Below, in pieces: positions 7,515 to 12,614 of a stretch of 12,614 nucleotides of DNA. The position numbers and the translations under genes were made by a program. This DNA comes from Pseudomonadota bacterium (GTDB taxonomy: Bacteria; Pseudomonadota; Alphaproteobacteria; Ferrovibrionales; Ferrovibrionaceae): the NCBI GenBank assembly GCA_021793055.1, contig JAJYTL010000067.1, positions 1-12,614 on the forward strand. The letters run 5' to 3'. Below the pieces are notes generated by a model. The model saw only the letters and a program-made list of their open reading frames with translations, had not been told where the DNA came from and ran no database searches. Numbering within the stretch: the first letter of the stretch is position 1; each line of letters starts with the position of its first letter.

Positions 7515-8630
7515 TCAGTTCTGCAGCAGGGCGGCGACCGCGTCGGCGACGGCGAGCGAAGCGGTGAGGCCCGGGCTCTCGATGCCGTAGAGATTGACCA
7601 GGCCCGGCACGCCGTGCGCGGTGGGGCCCTGGATTATGAAATCGGCGTCCTCGCCGGGCCGGCCGAGCTTCGGTCGGATGCCGGCATAGCCGGGATCGAG
7701 GCTGCCATCCTTGAGGGCCGGGTAATAGCGCCGGATCGCCGCGTAGAAGCTTTCGGCCCGTGCTGGATCGACCGCGTAGTCGAAAGGGGCGGAGGTTTCC
7801 GCGACCGGCTCGGTGTCCGGGCCGAAGCGCACCTGGCCGCCGAGGTCGAGGGTGACATGGGTGCCGAGCCCGCCGACCACCGGCGCCGGGTAGATGAGGT
7901 GGCGAAACGGCGGCCGGCCGGACAAGGTGAAATAGTTGCCCTTGAGGAAATAGCCCGGCGGGATGCTGGCCGGGTCGAGGCCGCGGATGCGGGCGCCGAT
8001 CTCCCGCGCCTGCAGCCCGGCGGCGTTGATCAGCCAGCGCGAATTGAGGGTCGCCGGCGCGGCGCCGCCGGTCTCGATGCGAAAGCCGCCGGCCTCGGCC
8101 GCGGCCTCGCCAACCGGGCTCATGAAGGCGATCATGGCGCCGGCCGCCTCCGCCTCGCCTCGGTAGGCGAGCATCAATTGGTGGCTGTCGACGATCCCGG
8201 TCGAGGGCGAGAACAAGGCCCCGACGCAAGCAATCTCGGGCTCGATCATCTTGACCTCGGCGGCGGACAGGAAGGTGAGGTCGGTGACGCCGTTCGCCGT
8301 TGCCTTGTCTCGGATCCGGGCCAGCGTTTCGAGCTCAGGCTCGGTCACGGCCACGATCAGCTTGCCGATCTGGCGATGCGGCACGTTATGACTTTGGCAA
8401 TAGTCGTAGAGCGCGAGCTTCCCGGCGACGCAGAGGCGCGCTTTCAGGCTGCTGACTCGGTAATAGATGCCGGCGTGGATGACCTCGCTATTGCGCGACG
8501 AGGTGCCGGTGCCGATACCGGCCTCGGCCTCGATCACGATCACCTCGCTGCCCGCCTGCGCCAGCTTGCGCGCCACCGCGAGTCCGATCACGCCGGCGCC
8601 GATGACGGCGCAGTCCACCCGATCGCTCAT
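7515..8630 (-). CDS. FAD-dependent oxidoreductase, L-2-hydroxyglutarate oxidase-like (DAO family)
   Basis: A 371-residue flavoprotein of the D-amino-acid-oxidase superfamily. The N-terminal Rossmann motif GAGVIG (11-16) ends in Glu34, which binds the FAD ribose. SSRNSEVIHAGIYY (44-57) and the C-terminal GIESPGLTAS (about 349-358) resemble L-2-hydroxyglutarate dehydrogenase/oxidase (LhgO/L2HGDH). Such enzymes oxidise L-2-hydroxyglutarate to 2-oxoglutarate, passing electrons to quinone or oxygen. Substrate specificity cannot be proved here; a related 2-hydroxyacid or amine is possible, so no symbol is given. The ATG at 8630 follows GGAG at unusually short spacing (2 nt). A terminator between it and upstream petA suggests its own promoter in 8631-8735. 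It converges on the DinB gene. Confidence 0.85.
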   Translation of the reverse strand: MSDRVDCAVIGAGVIGLAVARKLAQAGSEVIVIEAEAGIGTGTSSRNSEVIHAGIYYRVSSLKARLCVAGKLALYDYCQSHNVPHRQIGKLIVAVTEPELETLARIRDKATANGVTDLTFLSAAEVKMIEPEIACVGALFSPSTGIVDSHQLMLAYRGEAEAAGAMIAFMSPVGEAAAEAGGFRIETGGAAPATLNSRWLINAAGLQAREIGARIRGLDPASIPPGYFLKGNYFTLSGRPPFRHLIYPAPVVGGLGTHVTLDLGGQVRFGPDTEPVAETSAPFDYAVDPARAESFYAAIRRYYPALKDGSLDPGYAGIRPKLGRPGEDADFIIQGPTAHGVPGLVNLYGIESPGLTASLAVADAVAALLQN

Positions 8631-8734
8631 AACTCCAATCCGGCTCTAGTCCTATCCGCCTTGGTGGTTCGAGCAGATACGGGACGTGTCCGCCAAAGGC
8701 AAGAGTCAAGACGGGGGCTGGGCGAAAGAGACGC

Positions 8735-8771
8735 GCAAAAAGAAAAGAGGCAAGCCCGGCTTGAGCTTGCC
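8735..8771 (-). terminator. Rho-independent terminator downstream of petA
   Basis: On the minus strand GGCAAGC (plus 8765-8771) pairs with GCTTGCC (plus 8749-8755) over 7 bp around a 9-nt loop. It is followed by a T-rich run, read as TCTTTTCTTTTTGCG (complement of 8734-8748). Stem plus T-tract in the minus orientation, 64 bp past the petA stop, is a good intrinsic terminator. It separates petA from the flavoprotein gene downstream. Confidence 0.8.
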
Positions 8772-8834
8772 CCTTATTCGGTCATAGGACGTTGCTGCCG
8801 AAGCCGCAGCGGGCCAGGGCGCGACGATCGGGCG

Positions 8835-9488
8835 CTAGATCTGCTCGATCGCGTTGAACGACCAGTTCGACCCCTTGGGATTGGCGCCGATCCGCACCGT
8901 CTTGGGGTCGACGAAGTGATAGGGCGGCACCGGCAGGTTGAGCGGCGCCGGTACGCCTTCGAACACGCGCGCCGAGAGGTCGTATTTCGACCCGTGGCAG
9001 GGGCAGAAGTAACCGCCCTGCCAGCTCGCGCCGAGCTCCGCGGCGCCCGCCTTGGTCAGATGCGGGATGCAGCCGAGATGGGTGCAGATGCCGACCACGA
9101 CAAGATAGTCCGGATTGATCGAGCGGTGCCAATTGGCCGCGTAGGGCGGCTGCTGCATCTGCTTCGAATCGGGATCGCGCAGATCGTTGACGACTTGCGG
9201 TTCCTTCAGCGTCTTCAGGTTCTCGGGGGTGCGATGCAGGATGAACACCGGTCGGTCGCGCCAAGCGACGATGATCTGCTGGCCGGCCTCGATGCCCGAG
9301 ACGTCGACATCGATCGGCACGCCGAGGGCGATGGTCTGCTTGTCCGGGTTCATCTGGTCGATGAATGGCCACGCGGCGGTCGCCGCGCCGACCACGGTGA
9401 GCGCGCCGGCCGCCAGGAACAGGAAATCGCGACGCTTGATCTCGCCTTCGGGATGGGCAGGCGGCGTGCCGGAAACGGTGCTGCTCAA
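8835..9488 (-). CDS. petA: Ubiquinol-cytochrome c reductase Rieske iron-sulfur subunit
   Basis: The [2Fe-2S] subunit of the cytochrome bc1 complex takes electrons from ubiquinol at the periplasmic face and passes them to cytochrome c1. A twin-arginine signal-anchor (KRRDFLFLAAGALTVVGAA, from residue 18) leads into the single membrane helix, followed by the hinge and Rieske domain. CTHLGC at 135-140 and CPCHGS at 162-167 give cluster ligands Cys135, His137, Cys162 and His165, with Cys140-Cys164 as the disulfide. The TTG at 9488 is the best start: AAGGA lies 8 nt upstream and the N-terminus then fits the family. The frame continues open to 9560. At 217 residues it is longer than typical alphaproteobacterial homologues, with about 15 extra residues after the usual IRIG-type end. 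petB and petC are not next to it. Confidence 0.93.
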   Translation of the reverse strand: MSSTVSGTPPAHPEGEIKRRDFLFLAAGALTVVGAATAAWPFIDQMNPDKQTIALGVPIDVDVSGIEAGQQIIVAWRDRPVFILHRTPENLKTLKEPQVVNDLRDPDSKQMQQPPYAANWHRSINPDYLVVVGICTHLGCIPHLTKAGAAELGASWQGGYFCPCHGSKYDLSARVFEGVPAPLNLPVPPYHFVDPKTVRIGANPKGSNWSFNAIEQI

Positions 9489-9585
9489 CAGATCGATCCT
9501 TTTGCTTGGGCCTCTTGCTTGGGCCCGAAACACTTTCCCCGCCAACCACAGCGGCAACACGGAGAATCTCTAGATTTCTTAGGGG

Positions 9586-9614
9586 TATCTTGCCGTTTTG
9601 CCGGTCTCGGTCAA
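9586..9614 (-). promoter_or_regulatory. Candidate promoter for petA
   Basis: Reading the minus strand, TTGACC (plus 9609-9614) is followed after 17 bp by AAGATA (plus 9586-9591). The -35 box is good and the -10 box poor. It would give a leader of about 90 nt to the TTG start. Weak, by-eye evidence. Confidence 0.3.
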
Positions 9615-9623
9615 GGCCGATGG

Positions 9624-9648
9624 GACAATTTGTCGCTCCCCCGAGCGA
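9624..9648. repeat. Two adjacent inverted repeats upstream of petA
   Basis: GACAATTTGTC (9624-9634) is a palindrome with one central base. It slightly overlaps TCGCTC-CCCC-GAGCGA (9633-9648), a 6-bp stem with a 4-nt loop. Both lie just upstream of the candidate petA -35 box and downstream of the lactonase-like gene. They could be an operator, or part of the 3' end of that gene's transcript. On the minus strand another GC-rich imperfect hairpin around 9665-9700 precedes them. None is followed by a T-run. Confidence 0.35.
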
Positions 9649-9756
9649 TCTTCCGGGCCTGCTTCTAGCAAGGGCCTTGCCCTGGGCGAAGCCCGGGGAA
9701 GGGCGGCGGCCCCGAGACGCGCTGTTTTTCCTGTTGGCGCGGGGGCCGTGCCAGGC

Positions 9757-10554
9757 TCAGATCGGGTCGAGGTCGAGCCGCACGGCGATGCCGTCCCGGC
9801 CCTTGACCGCCGGATAGCGCGCCATCACCTGGGGATCGTGACCGGGCACGATATGGGCGGGCGAGGCGGCGAGGCGGCGGAGCGTGCCGTAGCCTTCCAG
9901 CATCTCGCCGACGTTGAAGACCAGCGGGAAGGGGCTCGCCTTCTCGATGTTGCCATAGAAGTGGCTGGCGTCGGAGGCGAGAACCACCCAGCCGCGGCGG
10001 GTCCACAGGCGCACCGCCTGCAAGCCCATGGTATGGCCGCCGATATGGTGCAGCGAGAGGCCGGGCGCGAGCGTGCTTTGGCCGTCGTGGAAGGCGACCC
10101 GCTCGGCATAGACGGCGCGCACCATCTCGACCACGTGGTCGGCCTCGAAGGCGTGGCGCATCACGCCGTGGCACATGTGGCGGCCGGTGGCGAACATCAT
10201 CTCGCGGTCCTGGAGATGGAAGCGGGCCTTGGGAAAGAACCCGAGGCCGCCCGCGTGGTCGTAGTGGAGGTGGGTGATGATGACGTCCTCGATCGTCGCC
10301 GGGTCGAAGCCGACCGCCCGCAACCCTTCCGCTGGCGAACGCACCAGGGTGCGCCCGCGCTGCTTCGCCATGGCGGCATCGAAGCCGGTGTCGATGACGA
10401 AGGTGCGGCCGCCGCCGACCGCGATCCAGACGAAATAGTCGATCGGCATGAGGGCGTCGTGATCGTCGGGAAAGATGAAGTTGTCGTGCGCGCGGCGATT
10501 CGCCATCTCGGCATAGCGGATGGCATAGATTTCGTAGGTCGGCAGATCGGACAT
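9757..10554 (-). CDS. MBL-fold metallo-hydrolase, N-acyl homoserine lactonase-like
   Basis: A 265-residue metallo-beta-lactamase-fold hydrolase. The dinuclear zinc site is complete: THLHYDHAGG gives His95, His97, Asp99 and His100; GGHT gives His174; LASDAS gives Asp195; PGHD gives His239. FVIDTG (52-57) is the strand before the active site. The arrangement, including HFYGN after the bridging aspartate, resembles the AiiA/AttM N-acyl-homoserine lactonase branch, whose members open lactone rings of quorum-sensing signals. Many relatives act on other lactones or esters, so the substrate is open. There is no signal peptide, so it is probably cytoplasmic. The ATG at 10554 has GGAG 6 nt upstream; an in-frame ATG at 10566 has poor spacing. 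It lies downstream of the beta-hydroxyacid dehydrogenase on the same strand, with a 115-bp gap. Confidence 0.88.
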   Translation of the reverse strand: MSDLPTYEIYAIRYAEMANRRAHDNFIFPDDHDALMPIDYFVWIAVGGGRTFVIDTGFDAAMAKQRGRTLVRSPAEGLRAVGFDPATIEDVIITHLHYDHAGGLGFFPKARFHLQDREMMFATGRHMCHGVMRHAFEADHVVEMVRAVYAERVAFHDGQSTLAPGLSLHHIGGHTMGLQAVRLWTRRGWVVLASDASHFYGNIEKASPFPLVFNVGEMLEGYGTLRRLAASPAHIVPGHDPQVMARYPAVKGRDGIAVRLDLDPI

Positions 10555-10669
10555 CCTGAACTCCATCCCTTGGCCGAGATCGGCTCGCGGCGGCCGGATC
10601 TCGTTCTTCGGTCAACAGAATCGAACGCGCTTCGCCTGTCGCATCACGTCGCCATCGCGAAACGGCGCG

Positions 10670-11596
10670 CTAACGGTCGTCCGCCGGCGGGTGATTGATG
10701 GCCGCCTTGCCCGCGACGGTGACGCCGGCCCAATCCTCGAAATGCTTGATCACGGTGGTGAAGTCCTTGTCGCCGCCGCCATGGCCCAAGGCGTAGATCC
10801 ACATCTGCCGCACCGCGGTGCCAATCCACAGCGGCACGTTGAGCGCCTCGGCTTCCTCGAAGCAGAGCTTGAGGTCCTTGTTGATCAAGCCGACGGTGAA
10901 GCCGGCATCGAAGGTGCGCGGCAGGATGTTGCGCGGGAACTTGTCGAGGCTCGCCGAATTGCGCCCGCTGCCGGCGTTGATGACCTCGACCATGACGTCG
11001 GGATCGAGCCCGGCCTTGGCCCCGAGCACCGCCGCCTCGGACGTCGCGGCAAGCGCGGTCGCCGATAGTAAGTTATTGATTAACTTCATGCTTTGTCCCA
11101 TGCCGGCGCGTTCGCCGATATAGAACACGCGGCCGAAGACCTCGAGCGCCGCCTTGACCCGCGCGAAGGTTTCCCGCGGGCCCGCCGCCATCACTGCGAG
11201 CGATCCCTTGATCGCGCCGGCGACGCCGCCCGAGACCGGTGCGTCGAAGCCGACGATGTCCTTCTTCGCGAGCTCGGCCGCGACCGCCGCCGCGGTGCGC
11301 GGGCCGGTGGTCGAAAGATCGATCACGATCTTGACCCGCCCGCCCTGCGCCACGCCGTCGCGGCCGAGGGCGACGTCGCGCACCAGATCGGGGGTCGGCA
11401 GGCTCAGGAACACGACGTCCGAGGCTTCCGCAACTTCGGCCGGGCTTGCGGCGGTCTTGGCGCCTTCGGCTGCAAGGGCCGCCGTGGCCTCGGCTCGGAT
11501 GTCGTAGACCGTGACGGCATGGCCCGCCTGCAGCAGGCGTCGCGCCATGGGCAGCCCCATGTTGCCGAGACCGATAAAACCGAGCGCATCAGGCAC
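10670..11596 (-). CDS. NAD(P)-dependent beta-hydroxyacid dehydrogenase (3-hydroxyisobutyrate dehydrogenase family)
   Basis: A 308-residue member of the family that includes 3-hydroxyisobutyrate dehydrogenase (valine catabolism) and tartronate semialdehyde reductase. The N-terminal Rossmann motif GFIGLGNMG is at 6-14, with Asp32 at the end of the second strand (VYD) favouring NAD. Substrate-binding DAPVSGG is at 118-124, and catalytic Lys171 with Asn175 are in GQSMKLINN. The all-helical C-terminal domain contains the conserved NKDLKL (239-244). The GTG start at 11596 is well supported by AGGAG 7 nt upstream. 3-Hydroxyisobutyrate would fit beside a branched-chain amino acid cluster, but no other valine genes are here and the family is broad, so I give no symbol. 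It is divergent from the CMD-family gene. Confidence 0.9.
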   Translation of the reverse strand: MPDALGFIGLGNMGLPMARRLLQAGHAVTVYDIRAEATAALAAEGAKTAASPAEVAEASDVVFLSLPTPDLVRDVALGRDGVAQGGRVKIVIDLSTTGPRTAAAVAAELAKKDIVGFDAPVSGGVAGAIKGSLAVMAAGPRETFARVKAALEVFGRVFYIGERAGMGQSMKLINNLLSATALAATSEAAVLGAKAGLDPDVMVEVINAGSGRNSASLDKFPRNILPRTFDAGFTVGLINKDLKLCFEEAEALNVPLWIGTAVRQMWIYALGHGGGDKDFTTVIKHFEDWAGVTVAGKAAINHPPADDR

Positions 11597-11725
11597 CGCT
11601 ATTCTCCTGTTCTGTGGGAAGCACCATTGTCACCGCGTAAGTGAGATATGATAGGCTGATCGCGGCGCGCAGGGAAAGGCAGGATCGTGCATCCCGCTGC
11701 GGCCATGCTTTGGAAGGAGAAAAGA

Positions 11726-12181
11726 ATGGCTACAAAGACCACCGCAACGAAAGCCTACAAAGCTGGGCTGCAGGTGCGTCGCGCGGTTCTCGGCCGCGCT
11801 TACGTCGACAGTTCGATCAAGAGCGCCGACGACTTCAGTCGGCCGCTGCAGGACTTCGTCACCGAATATTGCTGGGGTGGGGTCTGGACGCGCCCGCACC
11901 TCACGCGCAAGACGCGGAGCTTGCTCAATCTCGCCATCCTGACCGCGATCAATAGGCCGCACGAGGTCGAGATTCATCTTCGCGGCGCGCGGCGCAACGG
12001 CTGCAGCTGGGATGAAATCCGCGAGGTGCTGCTTCATGCCGGCGTTTATTGCGGCGTGCCCTCGGCGGTCGACAGCTTCCGCATCGCCCGCAAAATCAAG
12101 GCGGAAGAGGAAGCGGAGGCTGGCGCCGCGAAGCCCGCGACCCGCGCCAAACGCACCACCCGCGCCAAGGCCAAGAAGTAG
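11726..12181 (+). CDS. Carboxymuconolactone decarboxylase family protein with basic C-terminal tail
   Basis: A 151-residue small helical protein of the CMD/AhpD superfamily. The core (about 40-122) contains VWTRPHLTRKTRSLLNLAIL, EIHLRGARRNG and EIREVLLHAGVYCGVPSA, matching gamma-carboxymuconolactone decarboxylase (PcaC)-type proteins, which decarboxylate 4-carboxymuconolactone in the protocatechuate branch. No AhpD-type CxxC is present, so peroxidase-type activity is unlikely. Without other pca genes nearby the substrate is unknown. The ATG at 11726 has a strong AAGGAG 6 nt upstream; the frame is open to 11687, but that is not needed. The last 25 or so residues, from KAEEEAEAG onward, are rich in Lys, Arg and Ala and end RAKAKK, unlike the compact enzyme. 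The N-terminus (MATKTTATKAYKAG) is also basic. The gene ends at a strong terminator. Confidence 0.85.
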   Translation: MATKTTATKAYKAGLQVRRAVLGRAYVDSSIKSADDFSRPLQDFVTEYCWGGVWTRPHLTRKTRSLLNLAILTAINRPHEVEIHLRGARRNGCSWDEIREVLLHAGVYCGVPSAVDSFRIARKIKAEEEAEAGAAKPATRAKRTTRAKAKK

Positions 12182-12195
12182 CGGCGAAGCCGGCA

Positions 12196-12216
12196 ACGGC
12201 GCCACGGCGGCGCCGT
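12196..12216 (+). other. Stem-loop after the CMD-family gene
   Basis: ACGGCGCC (12196-12203) and GGCGCCGT (12209-12216) form a perfect 8-bp stem with a 5-nt loop, 14 bp after the stop. There is no T-run. It precedes the T-tailed terminator at 12241, giving two hairpins in tandem. Confidence 0.5.
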
Positions 12217-12240
12217 CATATTAGCTGTCTTCGACGGAGA

Positions 12241-12282
12241 AACGGATCGGATCGGTCGACCCCGGCCCGATCCGTTTTCTTT
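12241..12282 (+). terminator. Rho-independent terminator between CMD-family gene and leuB
   Basis: AACGGATCGG (12241-12250) pairs perfectly with CCGATCCGTT (12267-12276) over 10 bp around a 16-nt loop, followed by TTTTCTTT (12275-12282). This is a clear intrinsic terminator for the plus-strand gene. Because leuB converges from the other side and ends at 12297, the same stem probably also stops leuB transcripts, although the minus-strand T-run is short. Confidence 0.85.
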
Positions 12283-12296
12283 GTCGGCGGCGGCGA

Positions 12297-12614
12297 TCAG
12301 GCCAAGCGGTCGAGCGCGGCGACGACCGCATCGCCAAAGGCGCCGGTCGAGACCGGCGCGATGCCGCGGCCCGCGATGTCGCGGGTGCGGATGCCGCTGG
12401 CGATCACGCTCTCGACCGCCTTTTCGAGAAGGTCGGCATCCGCCGCGCGGTCGAGCGAGTGGCGCAGCGCCATGGCCAGGCTCAAGAGCGTGCCGGTCGG
12501 ATTGGCGATGCCCTGGCCCGCGATGTCGGGGGCGCTGCCGTGGATCGGCTCATAGAGCGCCTTGCGCTTGCCGTTCGCGCCGGGCTCCGAGAACGAGGCC
12601 GAAGGCAGCATGCC
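12297..12614 (-). CDS. leuB: 3-isopropylmalate dehydrogenase, C-terminal part
   Basis: The last 105 codons of a gene running off the right edge. The fragment starts GMLPSASF, and ALYEPIHGSAPDIAGQGIAN is the NAD-binding signature of the isopropylmalate/isocitrate dehydrogenase family. The sequence then continues NPTGTLLSLAMALRHS, RTRDI and VSTGAFGDAV to the stop. Spacing and wording (GKRKALYEP, IANPTGTLLS) match LeuB, which oxidises and decarboxylates 3-isopropylmalate to 2-oxoisocaproate in leucine synthesis. Tartrate or isocitrate dehydrogenase relatives are a minor alternative. It is transcribed toward the shared terminator at 12241-12282. No truncation other than the window edge is visible. 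Confidence 0.92.
   Translation of the reverse strand, partial: GMLPSASFSEPGANGKRKALYEPIHGSAPDIAGQGIANPTGTLLSLAMALRHSLDRAADADLLEKAVESVIASGIRTRDIAGRGIAPVSTGAFGDAVVAALDRLA

Noticed and set aside
7614..9668. 684-codon plus-strand open frame across the flavoprotein and petA
   Set aside because: It runs antisense through two well-supported genes and the terminator between them, with no domain signature.
9598..10698. 366-codon plus-strand open frame opposite the lactonase-like gene
   Set aside because: Antisense shadow; the minus strand carries a complete zinc-hydrolase motif set.
11627..11652. TTGTCA and TATGAT as a promoter for the CMD-family gene
   Set aside because: The spacer is only 14 bp, too short for a normal sigma-70 promoter, and no better -35 partner is visible.
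1..12614. Mobile elements, CRISPR arrays, phage genes, toxin-antitoxin or defence systems
   Set aside because: No transposase, integrase, direct-repeat array, restriction or toxin-like product was found on either strand; every well-supported frame is metabolic or respiratory, apart from the two genes of unknown role (DUF1489 and DinB-like).

Overview
The window is ordinary, very GC-rich bacterial chromosome, densely coded, with G or C at most third codon positions. The gene families present suggest an alphaproteobacterium, possibly Rhodospirillales-like: a DUF1489-family gene, a compact methylcrotonyl-CoA carboxylase cluster, and Tat-exported Rieske protein. This placement is inference; there is no rRNA or other phylogenetic marker. 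I found no mobile element, CRISPR array, tRNA or rRNA, and no gene-free stretch over 300 bp (the longest gap is 268 bp, 9489-9756).

Layout. 1-84 is the 3' end of a DsbA-fold 2-hydroxychromene-2-carboxylate isomerase-like gene (+). It converges on a short-chain dehydrogenase (163-933, -), with a hairpin between them. Divergent from the SDR runs the main block (1097-7501, +): liuB (methylcrotonyl-CoA carboxylase beta), liuC (methylglutaconyl-CoA hydratase), liuD (carboxylase alpha, biotin-bearing) and liuE (HMG-CoA lyase), followed closely by a DUF1489 gene and a DinB-like gene. The four liu products cover 3-methylcrotonyl-CoA to acetyl-CoA plus acetoacetate, the lower half of leucine catabolism. 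The first-step gene liuA (isovaleryl-CoA dehydrogenase) and a MerR-type liuR are not in the window.

A minus-strand block follows: an L-2-hydroxyglutarate oxidase-like flavoprotein (7515-8630), a solitary Rieske gene (8835-9488) with its own rho-independent terminator, a metallo-beta-lactamase-fold lactonase-like gene (9757-10554) and a beta-hydroxyacid dehydrogenase (10670-11596). Divergent from the last is a carboxymuconolactone-decarboxylase-family gene with a lysine/alanine-rich tail (11726-12181, +). It ends at a strong terminator shared with the converging 3' end of leuB (12297 to the window edge, -).

I did not find a convincing undescribed system. The points most worth a second look are the petA gene without petB/petC beside it (with a Rieske domain that looks more beta/gamma- than alphaproteobacterial), the basic tail on the CMD-family protein, and the uncharacterised genes appended to the liu operon.
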